Source: Bacteroidales bacterium | GTDB lineage: Bacteria; Bacteroidota; Bacteroidia; Bacteroidales; UBA932 | Assembly (NCBI GenBank): GCA_017430365.1 | Contig: JAFRNC010000005.1 | Location: forward strand, 124,001 to 188,000 | Direction of reading: 5' to 3' | DNA length: 64,000 nucleotides | The notes under the pieces: generated by a model | What the model saw: the letters and a program-made list of their open reading frames with translations, nothing else | The model's database searches: none | What the model was told of the DNA's origin: nothing | Position numbers and translations under genes: made by a program | Part shown: piece after piece, positions 16,827 through 25,518 of the stretch | Position numbering within the stretch: the first letter of the stretch is position 1 | Layout of the letters: each line of letters starts with the position of its first letter

Positions 16827-17927
16827 TTATTTCACGTAGAACGACCCGCCGGCTCCGACGCCATAGGCATGGAGGCCGCCGTAATTGCCGCCGCCCTGAT
16901 GATCTTCGGCCCAGGAGACACGCGTGGCCATCTTACCGTTAGGGGTATTGACGATGGAATAGCCGAAAATGACGCGGCGGATCGGCTGCCCGGCCGCATT
17001 GCGGTCGATCTGCCAGGAATCACTGGTAATGACCACGTCCACCACATCCTTGGAGACGCTCTTTTCAATGGCAAGCACTTTGGCTTTCATCGAAGCGTGC
17101 ATTCCACCGGCTTTCGGAATCGGCTTGAATGTCATTTTATCGGGCGTATTGTTGGCCATGGCCTCATCGAAAGCCTGCAGATAGAAAAAGGCCAACTGCT
17201 GATAAAGACGGAATCTTTCATAATAATCCGAACCGGGAGTAAATACCTGGACCGGATATCCTGCAAAGAGCACCGCTACGTTCCAGGCCAGATTGCGGTC
17301 CCGCTTGGCAACCTCCAGCTCTTCTCCGGTGACGATGACGGGTATCAGCTCGGACGGTGCAGGGTCGTTACTCAGAATATAGCCGAATCGGAAGGGTCTC
17401 TTGCCATTGTTCAAAGAGATCAGGTGACCCTTGTTTTCCAGCGAGTGGCCATTGACGTCGACCTGGCTTTCAGGAACGCCGGCAACCCAATGTCCCGTAG
17501 TGATTTCGGGAAAGGCCTCCTCGATATACCATTGCCCCTGGTCGTTGTGTTTGAGGTTGATCCGGCAAAAATTCTGGTGAAAACGTTCGCCGACTTTCAG
17601 ATAGAAATAGATCCAGTTCTGCGTTTCCTTCATATATTGGTCATACAGCTTCTGGTCCTTCGTCCGGATCCCTTTGTCCATATCGTCCGTCACCTTGTCA
17701 ATCCATTTCAGCCGGGCAGTAAGTTGGTCTGCCAGGATTTGGGTTTCTTCAGGCGTGGCATCGCGCAAGCCCCAGAAGACCTTTTCCGTGTAGCCATCCA
17801 ATTCATTTCCGGCCTGAAAAGCGGGCAATGCCATTATTTTCGGAACCGGGGGCTCCTGTTGCGCCCGGACGGGAGCCGCCACCAGCATCGCGCACAGGAG
17901 AAGCTGTGCAAAACAAATCCGTTTCAT
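16827..17927 (-). CDS. Secreted protein of unknown function, paralogue of its upstream neighbour
   Basis: A 366-residue exported protein with signal peptide MKRICFAQLLLCAMLVAAPVRAQ. I do not recognise a known family. Its C-terminal 90 residues resemble the C-terminus of the upstream gene product: shared features are a W-x2-D-x-NA-x-GQ block, an R-x-V-like beta pattern and a GGG-x-Y/F-G turn near the end. The N-terminal parts differ; here there is a helical region (about 60-120) and a beta-rich region with KGHLISLNNGKRPFRFGY. It lies 27 bases after the upstream stop and probably shares its transcript. The location is periplasmic or outer surface. Confidence 0.75.
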   Translation of the reverse strand: MKRICFAQLLLCAMLVAAPVRAQQEPPVPKIMALPAFQAGNELDGYTEKVFWGLRDATPEETQILADQLTARLKWIDKVTDDMDKGIRTKDQKLYDQYMKETQNWIYFYLKVGERFHQNFCRINLKHNDQGQWYIEEAFPEITTGHWVAGVPESQVDVNGHSLENKGHLISLNNGKRPFRFGYILSNDPAPSELIPVIVTGEELEVAKRDRNLAWNVAVLFAGYPVQVFTPGSDYYERFRLYQQLAFFYLQAFDEAMANNTPDKMTFKPIPKAGGMHASMKAKVLAIEKSVSKDVVDVVITSDSWQIDRNAAGQPIRRVIFGYSIVNTPNGKMATRVSWAEDHQGGGNYGGLHAYGVGAGGSFYVK

Positions 17928-17954
17928 CGTGGTAATCGTTTTATGGTGTCTTCG

Positions 17955-19235
17955 TTATTTCCAGTCGACAATCGTCAATGCGTCGGTCCCGGTACCGCGG
18001 TACTGCCAGCTGCCGAAAGAGCCGCCGCCCGTAGCATCCTGTTTGAAACTGTAGGTCGACATGACGGTCTTTCCTTCCGCAGTCGTACGGACGACCCAGG
18101 CGTTCTTATAACGGTCTACGACCTGGCCGAGCGCATTCTTGTCGTAATTCCAGCCGGCATCCTTGATGATGATCTGCTTGACATCGCTGCCGGGGAGAAG
18201 CTGCTTTGCGATCTTCATCATGGCAGACTCCATGTTGGCGTCGCGCATCGCGGCCTTGGGCATCTGCGCCATTGTAATCTGCGTGGCCTTATCCTTTGCG
18301 GCAGCTCCGTTGGAAATATAGAACTCCATCTTCTTGGCCTGAATCTCCTCATTCTGGGACATATGCTTCTTTGCCAGTGCCTGGCAGCGCTCCTGCTCCT
18401 TCGCGTCTCCGCTTGACAGGGCCGAGTGGGCGGCCATCAAGGCACATGTCTCCATATATTCGACAGCATCGATATAGAAGAATTTGCCCTCCTTCTGACG
18501 GTCCTGATATCTCGACCAGATCCAGTCGGCCATGAATACCAAGAGGTCGAAGGGAGACTCCTTCACAATAACCGATTCCGCAAGGGCTTTCATACGCCGG
18601 TTACGTGCGAGTTGGTCACTCACGGTTTCGATCATATCATACACTTTGCCGTCATTATATCTGATGACCTTTTCCGTAGCGTTATACGGTCCCCCATATG
18701 ACACTGCCGATTCGGAAGAGATATCCAGGATGGTACATGCGTGAAGGAAGTGGTTGAAAGGATTACTCGATCCCGGATCGGCGATTACCTCTGCAAATCC
18801 GGCATGCATCGCGTGCTCCCCATACAGGACATATTGCCCGTTATGGCCGGGAGTCCCGCCGATAAATGTACCGACACGGGTCCAGCCAACGCCGTATTCA
18901 TCCTGCGCCTTGTACATAAACCATTTGTAACATTGGTCATTGAACTCCTTTGGAGAATTGTTGGCAGTGGGGTCCGCTTCGACATAATAGAAGTAACGGT
19001 TATCCCCCAGATAGTAAGGCTTATAGATGAAAAGCGACGGATCCAGCTGTTCGTACATCGCCCGGATATGCGAGGTAGGTTTGCTGTAACCGTCCCTGAC
19101 GGTCTGGTCGGAAGCGCCGGGATCGGCTGCGACAGCCGCGGCGGAGGGTTTCAGTACATCGGTCTGCTGGGCGAAGACGGGAACGGCGGCCAGCAGCGCG
19201 CACATGAGAAAGAGGGCGGTTTGAATCCGTTTCAT
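17955..19235 (-). CDS. Secreted protein of unknown function with shared C-terminal domain
   Basis: A 426-residue exported protein with signal peptide MKRIQTALFLMCALLAAVPVFAQ. No known family is evident. A middle helical region (about 215-330) is Met- and Lys-rich with several Cys. The C-terminal domain (about 335-426) contains W-x2-D-K-NA-L-GQ and GGGSFGSW and is similar to that of the next gene. It starts 12 bases after the stop of the acyl-CoA synthetase gene, so it belongs to that leftward transcript. Both proteins appear to come from an ancestral duplication with different N-terminal modules. Confidence 0.75.
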   Translation of the reverse strand: MKRIQTALFLMCALLAAVPVFAQQTDVLKPSAAAVAADPGASDQTVRDGYSKPTSHIRAMYEQLDPSLFIYKPYYLGDNRYFYYVEADPTANNSPKEFNDQCYKWFMYKAQDEYGVGWTRVGTFIGGTPGHNGQYVLYGEHAMHAGFAEVIADPGSSNPFNHFLHACTILDISSESAVSYGGPYNATEKVIRYNDGKVYDMIETVSDQLARNRRMKALAESVIVKESPFDLLVFMADWIWSRYQDRQKEGKFFYIDAVEYMETCALMAAHSALSSGDAKEQERCQALAKKHMSQNEEIQAKKMEFYISNGAAAKDKATQITMAQMPKAAMRDANMESAMMKIAKQLLPGSDVKQIIIKDAGWNYDKNALGQVVDRYKNAWVVRTTAEGKTVMSTYSFKQDATGGGSFGSWQYRGTGTDALTIVDWK

Positions 19236-19247
19236 GTCTTTGTTGGT

Positions 19248-21023
19248 TTAAGCGGGCGTTTTATAGGTGGTTGCAATGATCTCGGCGTAGCGCTTGTTGA
19301 GGTTGCGGCGTTTGGGCTTCAGGGTCTGCGAAAGCATGCCGTTGTCAGGCGACCATTCGTCGAAGACAAAGTGGGCTTTCTTGACATTCTCATGGTCGGC
19401 CACCTTGGTGTTCACGGTGGCGACTTCCTTGTTCAGCAGGGCTATAATGTCCTTGTTTTCAAGAAGTTGATCCTTGTCGTCAGCTTTGATACCCTTTCCG
19501 TCTGCATACTCCTTCAACTTGGCGAAGGCGGGAATGATTACTGCCGACGCGAATTTTTCATTTGCACCGAAGACAAAGGCGTTCTCAATAAACGGACTTT
19601 CGCGAAGCAGCGTTTCCAGAACCTGCGGGGCGATATACTTGCCGGACGACAACTTGAATATCTCTTTCTTGCGGTCGGTGATCTTGAGATATTTCCCGTC
19701 CTGGAGATATCCGATATCACCCGTATGGAGCCAGCCGTCCGCGTCGATCATCTCCTTCGTCGCCTCGGGATTCTTGTAATATCCCAGCATAACGTGAGGG
19801 CCGCGGGTCAGGATTTCGCCGTCCTCGGCGAAGGAGAGTTCGGTGCCGTCCATAGCCTTGCCGACCGTGCCGATTACGTTGTATTTATCTGCCGGCGAGT
19901 TGACAGCTATAACCGGAGAAGTCTCGGTAAGTCCATATCCTTCAAAGATATATAGCTTTGCTGCATTGAAACAGCGTACAATCTTGGCTTGAATCGAAGA
20001 GCCACCGCTCACCACGAGCATTTCGTGTCCGCCGAGATTCTCGCGCCACTTGCTGTAGACGAGCTTGTCGAACAGTTTCTGTTTCTGAAGATAGAACCAG
20101 CCCGTGTTTTCGTTGTCGAAATTGTTGGCATAGTTCCATGCGGCATCGTAGATCTTGCGCTTGAATCCGGTCAGTTTCTTGCCGGCATCTTCCAGCTTGC
20201 CGTACATGAGTTCGAGGACGCGCGGAACGGCGCAGAATCCGTCGGCATGGCAATCCTTGAGATCAGAAGCGATGGTCGCGAGGCTCTCGGCATAATAAAT
20301 GCTGATGGCAAGTTCCTGATACTCGTAGTTCATGGTACGCTCGTACATGTGGCACAGCGGCAGGAAACTGACCATGCGGTGGCTGTAATTCTTCGTCTGG
20401 CGGATGGCATGGCCATGCGAGTTGAACATCATATTGCGGTGCGAAAGCATCACGCCCTTGGGCAGTCCGGTCGTACCGGAAGTATATACGATACTTGCGC
20501 AGTCATCGGGGCTGATTTCTTTTTTATTCTCTTCCACGACAGGTGCGAAACGCTCCTTGTTCTCGCGTCCCAACTCGTAGAGCTTGGCAAGGGACATCAC
20601 TTCGTCGGAATCGTCCATCATCATGATACGGATCTCCCGGTCGATCTCGGCGGCAATGGGAGCCACTTTCTTGTAAAGGGCGGGAGTTCCGACCACGATA
20701 ATCTCGGCGTCGGAATGGTTGAAGATATGGATATAATCGTCATGGCTGAGAGTGCTGTAGACGGGGACGTGGATCATCCGGGCCAGATTGATGCCCATAT
20801 CCATGAAATTCCATTCCGGCCGGTTGTTCGTGATGGTGATGACCTTGGTTCCGGGCTTGTAACCCAGCGCGAGCAGACCATAAGCAACGTTGTGGGAGAT
20901 TTCGTAATACTGGTCAATACTGTACTTGATCCATTTTCCGCGTGTACGGCGGGCTAAAATGTCATCCTTTGCAGGATAGGTTTTCAGGTTTTCGAGCAAA
21001 TCGAAAGTGCGGCGTATTTCCAT
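19248..21023 (-). CDS. Long-chain acyl-CoA synthetase (AMP-forming)
   Basis: An ANL-superfamily ligase, 591 residues, that activates fatty acids to acyl-CoA by way of an acyl-AMP. The P-loop-like motif YTSGTTGLPKGVMLSH, FEGYGLTETSP and WLHTGDIGYLQDGKYLKITDRKKE are all visible. It is FadD15-like in layout. The start is taken at MEIRRTFDLLENLKTYPAKD (21023), since the longer open frame extends over a promoter box. That box (TAACTTTG, 21044-21051) and the ACGTGG palindrome at 21060-21075 lie directly upstream. It is followed after 12 bases by a secreted protein gene. The exact chain-length preference is unknown. Confidence 0.92.
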   Translation of the reverse strand: MEIRRTFDLLENLKTYPAKDDILARRTRGKWIKYSIDQYYEISHNVAYGLLALGYKPGTKVITITNNRPEWNFMDMGINLARMIHVPVYSTLSHDDYIHIFNHSDAEIIVVGTPALYKKVAPIAAEIDREIRIMMMDDSDEVMSLAKLYELGRENKERFAPVVEENKKEISPDDCASIVYTSGTTGLPKGVMLSHRNMMFNSHGHAIRQTKNYSHRMVSFLPLCHMYERTMNYEYQELAISIYYAESLATIASDLKDCHADGFCAVPRVLELMYGKLEDAGKKLTGFKRKIYDAAWNYANNFDNENTGWFYLQKQKLFDKLVYSKWRENLGGHEMLVVSGGSSIQAKIVRCFNAAKLYIFEGYGLTETSPVIAVNSPADKYNVIGTVGKAMDGTELSFAEDGEILTRGPHVMLGYYKNPEATKEMIDADGWLHTGDIGYLQDGKYLKITDRKKEIFKLSSGKYIAPQVLETLLRESPFIENAFVFGANEKFASAVIIPAFAKLKEYADGKGIKADDKDQLLENKDIIALLNKEVATVNTKVADHENVKKAHFVFDEWSPDNGMLSQTLKPKRRNLNKRYAEIIATTYKTPA

Positions 21024-21043
21024 ATCTAAAGATTTAGTGATAA

Positions 21044-21051
21044 CAAAGTTA
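21044..21051 (-). promoter_or_regulatory. Promoter -7 box of the acyl-CoA synthetase gene
   Basis: TAACTTTG on the minus strand, 20 bases before the start. The parS-like palindrome at 21060-21075 covers the upstream half of this promoter. Confidence 0.55.
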
Positions 21052-21059
21052 CAAAATAC

Positions 21060-21075
21060 TGTTCTACGTGGAACA
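21060..21075. promoter_or_regulatory. Imperfect parS-like palindrome (or operator)
   Basis: TGTTCTACGTGGAACA differs from a perfect palindrome at one pair. It sits between the mnmG stop and the promoter of the acyl-CoA synthetase gene. It resembles the ParB site consensus TGTTnCACGTGnAACA with one change in the core. Confidence 0.5.
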
Positions 21076-21076
21076 G

Positions 21077-23080
21077 TCAACGGCCAAAATATACAAGAAG
21101 GACGGAAATGTCCGCGGGAGAGACCCCGGAGATACGGGAAGCCTGGGCTATCGTCCGGGGACGGTAGCGTTCAAGCTTGATACGGCATTCCATCGAGAGG
21201 GCGGTCAGGCGCTGAAAATCGAAATCGTCAGGAATTTCCAGATCTTCAAGGCGTAGTATCTTTTCGGCGAGGCGGCGCTCCCGGTCTATATACCCTGCAT
21301 ACTTGATCCGGATTTCAGCCGCATCGAGGATTTCTTTTTCGTCGTATCGTATCTCCGCCGGGACTTCCCTGCCGGACCAGGGGAAACGAAGTGCGATAGA
21401 TTCTGCTCGAAGCGCAGATTCCAGTCTTTGGTCGCAATAAGTCGCCATCAGGCGACCGCCGGAGGCCGGGTCAACACATGTTCCACGTGGAACATCAGGC
21501 AGATAATCGAGTATCCCGGAGATGGAGACCATCGGGCGGACAAGAAGTTCGGCAGCCCTCTTCGACGTCTCAATCGGCGAGGAGCCGACTGATTCCAGAT
21601 AAGGGTTGATGACTTCCGGCTTCAGCGAAGCGGCCTGCAGAGTCTCGAGTAACAGGTCTATACGTTTATACTTATTTATAAACGTTTCACAACGGAAATC
21701 ATCGACTAGTCCAAGATCGCGTCCGAGAGGAGTCAGACGGGCATCTGCATCATCCTGGCGGAGAAGGATCCGATACTCCGCCCTTGAAGTGAACATCCTG
21801 TAGGGCTCGTCAACACCTTTAGTAATAAGGTCGTCGATAAGGACACCTATATATGCCTGGTCGCGCTTGAGTATGAAAGGCTCCCTGCCCGCCAGCTTCA
21901 AGTGGGCGTTTATCCCGGCCATGAGTCCCTGCGCGGCAGCCTCCTCATATCCCGTAGTGCCGTTGACCTGACCTGCAAGATAGAGACCGGGCAACACTTT
22001 AGATTCAAGGGTAGCCTGAAGCTGCGTGGGATCGAAGTAGTCATACTCCACCGCATAGGCAGGACGGAAAATCGTAACATTCTCAAGTCCTTCTATGGCG
22101 TGAAGCGCCTCTATCTGGGTCTCAAGAGGCAGGGAAGAAGAGAAGCCCTGAAGATAATATTCATGGGTATTCCAACCCTCCGGTTCGAGAAACAGCAGAT
22201 GGGAATCCTTCCCGGCGAAAGTGCGGAGCTTGTCTTCTATCGAAGGACAGTAACGGGGACCTACGCCGTGAATCTTACCGGTAAAAAGAGGGGAACGGTC
22301 GAAACCGGTACGCAGAATGTCATGGACCCGTTCATTGGTATGCACCTCGTAACAACTCTTCTGTCCCCTGCCCTGCTGGATCGCGCTCGGCACCGGAAGA
22401 TATGAGAAACGCTCGGGCTTCGCGTCGCCATCCTGCCTCGGAAGGCGGGAAAGGTCGACAGAGCGGACATCTATCCGAGGAGGCGTTCCGGTTTTCATAC
22501 GCCCGACGGAGAGGCCGAGTGAAGCCAGTTGGGAAGAGAGTCCTTTCGATGGCAACTCCCCCAGCCTTCCGCCTTCACTCATCTCGGTACCCACGAACAA
22601 CCGCCCTTCCAGGAACGTTCCGGCCGTCAGAATGACCGCTTTGGCGCCAAATTCCGCGCCCATCCCCAGGCGTACCCCCGAAATTTTCGATTCTCGGAGC
22701 GTTATCGAGGTGACAGAACCCTGCCAAATGTCTAAGCCACAGGTATTTTCGAGAACATAACGCCAGTTCAGCGAAAAGTTCAGTTTATCGCACTGTGCGC
22801 GGGGACTCCACATCGCCGGGCCCTTGGAACGGTTGAGCATCCTGAACTGGATGGTGGAAGCGTCGGTTACGATTCCCGAACATCCACCGAGCGCGTCGAT
22901 CTCACGGACAAGCTGTCCTTTCGCTATTCCGCCCATTGCCGGATTGCACGACATCTGGGCGATTTTGTTCATGTCCTGGGTCACCAGCAGGACACGGGAG
23001 CCCAGACGGGCCGCCGAGACAGCCGCCTCACATCCGGCATGGCCGGCTCCGATGACAATTATATCATACGAGGCGACCAT
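21077..23080 (-). CDS. mnmG: tRNA uridine-5-carboxymethylaminomethyl modification enzyme MnmG (GidA)
   Basis: An FAD enzyme that with MnmE modifies U34 of several tRNAs. The protein is 667 residues. The FAD motif [12 protein letters not shown] is at the N-terminus; [22 protein letters not shown] and [16 protein letters not shown] are family signatures. It is about 35-40 residues longer than usual. The extra length appears to lie around residues 525-565, between LDYLPDVP and [12 protein letters not shown], and a perfect parS-like palindrome encodes part of it. It overlaps the end of ybeY by 22 bases and follows its promoter. MnmE is not in the window. Confidence 0.96.
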   Translation of the reverse strand: MVASYDIIVIGAGHAGCEAAVSAARLGSRVLLVTQDMNKIAQMSCNPAMGGIAKGQLVREIDALGGCSGIVTDASTIQFRMLNRSKGPAMWSPRAQCDKLNFSLNWRYVLENTCGLDIWQGSVTSITLRESKISGVRLGMGAEFGAKAVILTAGTFLEGRLFVGTEMSEGGRLGELPSKGLSSQLASLGLSVGRMKTGTPPRIDVRSVDLSRLPRQDGDAKPERFSYLPVPSAIQQGRGQKSCYEVHTNERVHDILRTGFDRSPLFTGKIHGVGPRYCPSIEDKLRTFAGKDSHLLFLEPEGWNTHEYYLQGFSSSLPLETQIEALHAIEGLENVTIFRPAYAVEYDYFDPTQLQATLESKVLPGLYLAGQVNGTTGYEEAAAQGLMAGINAHLKLAGREPFILKRDQAYIGVLIDDLITKGVDEPYRMFTSRAEYRILLRQDDADARLTPLGRDLGLVDDFRCETFINKYKRIDLLLETLQAASLKPEVINPYLESVGSSPIETSKRAAELLVRPMVSISGILDYLPDVPRGTCVDPASGGRLMATYCDQRLESALRAESIALRFPWSGREVPAEIRYDEKEILDAAEIRIKYAGYIDRERRLAEKILRLEDLEIPDDFDFQRLTALSMECRIKLERYRPRTIAQASRISGVSPADISVLLVYFGR
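21479..21494. promoter_or_regulatory. Perfect parS-like palindrome inside mnmG
   Basis: TGTTCCACGTGGAACA is a perfect 16-base palindrome fitting the ParB (Spo0J) binding-site consensus TGTTnCACGTGnAACA. It is read as D-V-P-R-G-T-C in MnmG. Confidence 0.7.
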
Positions 23081-23541
23081 GGTTCAGCTCGCTCCCCTGC
23101 CCTCATCGAATCGAAAAGCTTCAGCGCACGGTTCTCTGCCGCGCGCATGCGCCGCTGCTTCCATTCGGTCACGTCGTCATAACCGATGAGATGGAGAAGC
23201 CCGTGTACTATCACGCGATGCAATTCCCGGTCGAAGCCTTCGCCGTAAACCTCGGCGTTTGCACGGACCGTATCCACGCTGATATAGATGTCGGCGCTGA
23301 CACCCTTGCGGCCCTTTTCGAGCAGATAGTCCTCGGAATTGTCGAATGTGATGATGTCAGTATAGTAGTCATGGTCCAGAAATTGCTGGTTTATGGCCAG
23401 TAGGTACGGATCGGAGCAGAAAATGTAGTTCAACTCGCCCACCGCATATCCGCGATCCCGTGCGATCTGCTGCAACCATTTGCTGATCAACCGTTTTCCC
23501 TTGAGGGAGAATGTGGTGTCTTCTGTGAAATACCGAATCAT
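23059..23541 (-). CDS. ybeY: Endoribonuclease YbeY (16S rRNA maturation)
   Basis: A metal-dependent endoribonuclease needed for 16S rRNA 3' processing and ribosome quality control. The protein is 160 residues. The zinc motif [11 protein letters not shown] is visible (the third ligand position of the usual HxxxHxxGYDH reads Asp), and [11 protein letters not shown] precedes it as in the family. The start follows a full promoter by 30 bases. It overlaps mnmG by 22 bases, so the two are translationally coupled. mdh diverges from the same intergenic region. Confidence 0.93.
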   Translation of the reverse strand: MIRYFTEDTTFSLKGKRLISKWLQQIARDRGYAVGELNYIFCSDPYLLAINQQFLDHDYYTDIITFDNSEDYLLEKGRKGVSADIYISVDTVRANAEVYGEGFDRELHRVIVHGLLHLIGYDDVTEWKQRRMRAAENRALKLFDSMRAGERAEPWSPRMI

Positions 23542-23550
23542 AAAAATTTA

Positions 23551-23558
23551 TATCTTTG
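23551..23558 (+). promoter_or_regulatory. Promoter -7 box of mdh
   Basis: TATCTTTG matches TAnnTTTG, 55 bases before the mdh start. No clear -33 element. Confidence 0.55.
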
Positions 23559-23571
23559 TGGATTGAACTGA

Positions 23572-23602
23572 CAAATTTACACAAAAACAAAAACTACTCA
23601 AA
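23572..23602 (-). promoter_or_regulatory. Promoter of ybeY-mnmG
   Basis: On the minus strand TTTG (23602-23599), a 19-base spacer and TAAATTTG (23579-23572) make an exact Bacteroidetes promoter. Confidence 0.7.
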
Positions 23603-23613
23603 CAAATATCACT

Positions 23614-24561
23614 ATGTCTAAAGTAACTGTCATCGGCGCCGGTAACGTGGGCGCTACCTGTGCTAACGCCATTGCACATATGAAAGTATGTTCGGAACTC
23701 GTTCTTCTCGACATCAAGGAAGGTCTCTCCGAAGGCAAAGCAATCGATATGATGCAAACCGCCAAGATGTATGGCTTCAATACCCGCATCAAGGGCGTCA
23801 CCAACGACTACGCCGCAACCCGCAACTCCGACGTCATCGTGGTCACTTCCGGTATCCCCCGCAAACCCGGCATGACCCGTGAGGAACTGATCGGCGTCAA
23901 CGCCGGCATCGTCAACGGTGTGGTGAGCAACGCTCTCAAATATTCCCCCAAGGCGATTTTCATCATCATCTCCAACCCTATGGACACGATGACCTACCTG
24001 ACCCTCAAGGCCACCGGACTCCCGAAGAACCGTGTCATCGGCATGGGCGGCCAGCTTGACAGCAACCGTTTCTGCTACTATTTGAGCCAGGCCCTCAAGG
24101 CTGCTCCGAGCGATGTGGAAGGCATCGTGATCGGCGGACACGGCGACACCACCATGATCCCGCTCCTGAGCAAAGCCACCTGCAAGAGCATGCCCGTCAC
24201 CAAACTGCTGACCAAACCGGCCGGCCAGAAGGTCGTTGCTGCGACGATGGTTGGCGGCGCAACCCTCACCAAACTCCTCGGAACCTCCGCCTGGTATGCT
24301 CCCGGTGCATCCTGCGCAGCAATGGTCAAATCCATCCTGCTCGACGAGAAGAAGGTATTCCCCTGCTGCTGCTATCTTGAAGGCGAATATGGCCAGGAAG
24401 ACCTCTGCATCGGCGTTCCCGCCGTCATCGGAAAGCGTGGCTGCGAGAAGATCCTTGCCTACGATCTGACCGCCGACGAGAAGGCCGCATTCGAAAAGAG
24501 CGCCGCCGCCGTGAAGCATGTTAATAACGTGCTCTACGAGAGCAATATCTTATCTCGCTAA
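23614..24561 (+). CDS. mdh: Malate dehydrogenase
   Basis: A cytoplasmic NAD-dependent enzyme, 315 residues, of the LDH-like MDH type. It interconverts malate and oxaloacetate, which feeds the reductive succinate branch served by sdhA-sdhB in this window. The Rossmann motif VIGAGNVGATCA and Asp33 (NAD preference) are at the N-terminus. Substrate-binding Arg83 and Arg89 lie in IPRKPGMTREE, Arg152 follows, and the catalytic His176 is in IGGHGDT. It diverges from ybeY; tonB follows with its own promoter. Confidence 0.95.
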   Translation: MSKVTVIGAGNVGATCANAIAHMKVCSELVLLDIKEGLSEGKAIDMMQTAKMYGFNTRIKGVTNDYAATRNSDVIVVTSGIPRKPGMTREELIGVNAGIVNGVVSNALKYSPKAIFIIISNPMDTMTYLTLKATGLPKNRVIGMGGQLDSNRFCYYLSQALKAAPSDVEGIVIGGHGDTTMIPLLSKATCKSMPVTKLLTKPAGQKVVAATMVGGATLTKLLGTSAWYAPGASCAAMVKSILLDEKKVFPCCCYLEGEYGQEDLCIGVPAVIGKRGCEKILAYDLTADEKAAFEKSAAAVKHVNNVLYESNILSR

Positions 24562-24618
24562 CTAATAGCCGATTAGCGGTTTTCTCAAAAAAGTTGTCAA
24601 CAATTTTTTTGAAGAAAA

Positions 24619-24651
24619 ATTGCGTAAAATGATTTTTTCTTCTTAATTTTG
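24619..24651 (+). promoter_or_regulatory. Promoter of tonB
   Basis: ATTG (24619-24622), 21 bases, then TAATTTTG (24644-24651). The 5' leader would be about 55 bases. Confidence 0.55.
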
Positions 24652-24712
24652 GGTACTCTAGCGTCCGAAGTGGCGCGAAAGTTGAAAAAGAAACAATAAA
24701 AAACGTAACGAT

Positions 24713-25405
24713 ATGGAAAGCAAAATCACTCCAAAAGCTGATCTTCAAAAGAAGAACTTGATGTTCCTCGAGATAGGCCTGATTGCCGCTCTGGGTATCT
24801 GCCTGCTCGCTTTCGAATGGTCAAGTTCCGAGAAGGTCGAAACGATGGACCTGACCGCACAGGCACAGACCATCGAGGAAGAACAGATCATCAACACGCA
24901 GGAACAGCAGGAAGTCCCTCCGGAGATGCCTAAGGTTCCGGTGCTTTCTGACATCATCGACATCGTGGACGACGATATTCAGGTCAATGATGACCTCTTC
25001 ATCGACATGGAGGACAACGCAAACCTCGGCGTCGAGATCATGGACTACCATGCAGCAGTCGAAGAGGAAGTCGTGGAAGAGGAAGCTATCCCGTTCGCAT
25101 TGGTTGAGGAGAAACCGAAGTTCCAGGGCGGTGACGCAAACACCTTCTCCGCCTGGGTGAACAAGAATCTCCAGTATCCTGAAATCGCCAAGGAAAACGG
25201 TGTGCAGGGTCGTGTGACGCTTCAGTTCACGGTCAACACCGACGGTTCCGTCAGCGACGTGAAGGTGCTCCGCGGCGTGGACTCCTCGCTCGACAAGGAA
25301 GCTGTACGTATCGTTTCGATGTCTCCCAAGTGGACGCCGGGCAAACAGAGAGAAAGGCCGGTGAAAGTTGTCTACAACTTCCCCGTCGTGTTCCAGCTCC
25401 GCTAA
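24713..25405 (+). CDS. tonB: TonB family energy transducer
   Basis: An inner-membrane protein, 230 residues, that passes proton-motive energy to outer-membrane receptors. It has a short cytoplasmic N-terminus, one transmembrane segment (about 17-35, IGLIAALGICLLAFEW), a long acidic and Pro-containing periplasmic linker, and a C-terminal TonB domain (about 145-230). That domain shows FQGGDANTFSAWV, YPEIAKENGVQGRVTLQF and SPKWTPGKQRERPVKV. This is the usual Bacteroidetes form. exbB and exbD are not adjacent. A strong terminator follows. Confidence 0.92.
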   Translation: MESKITPKADLQKKNLMFLEIGLIAALGICLLAFEWSSSEKVETMDLTAQAQTIEEEQIINTQEQQEVPPEMPKVPVLSDIIDIVDDDIQVNDDLFIDMEDNANLGVEIMDYHAAVEEEVVEEEAIPFALVEEKPKFQGGDANTFSAWVNKNLQYPEIAKENGVQGRVTLQFTVNTDGSVSDVKVLRGVDSSLDKEAVRIVSMSPKWTPGKQRERPVKVVYNFPVVFQLR

Positions 25406-25426
25406 GACAGGCTTTTTACACTACGA

Positions 25427-25455
25427 ACGGCCGCCTTTCGGGGCGGCCGTTTTTT
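25427..25455 (+). terminator. Rho-independent terminator of tonB
   Basis: ACGGCCGCC (25427-25435) pairs with GGCGGCCGT (25442-25450), followed by six T. Confidence 0.9.
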
Positions 25456-25469
25456 ATATCTGTATTTCT

Positions 25470-25513
25470 GGCTCACAGTAATTGCCTTGGAACCAAGGCA
25501 ATTATTGCGAGCC
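25470..25513 (-). terminator. Long hairpin after the P1 peptidase gene
   Basis: Two 21-base arms with two mismatches around the two-base centre AA; the inner 11 bases AATTGCCTTGG/CCAAGGCAATT are perfect. It lies between convergent genes, 6 bases past the P1 peptidase stop, and may terminate that gene. Confidence 0.6.
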
Positions 25514-25518
25514 TAATG

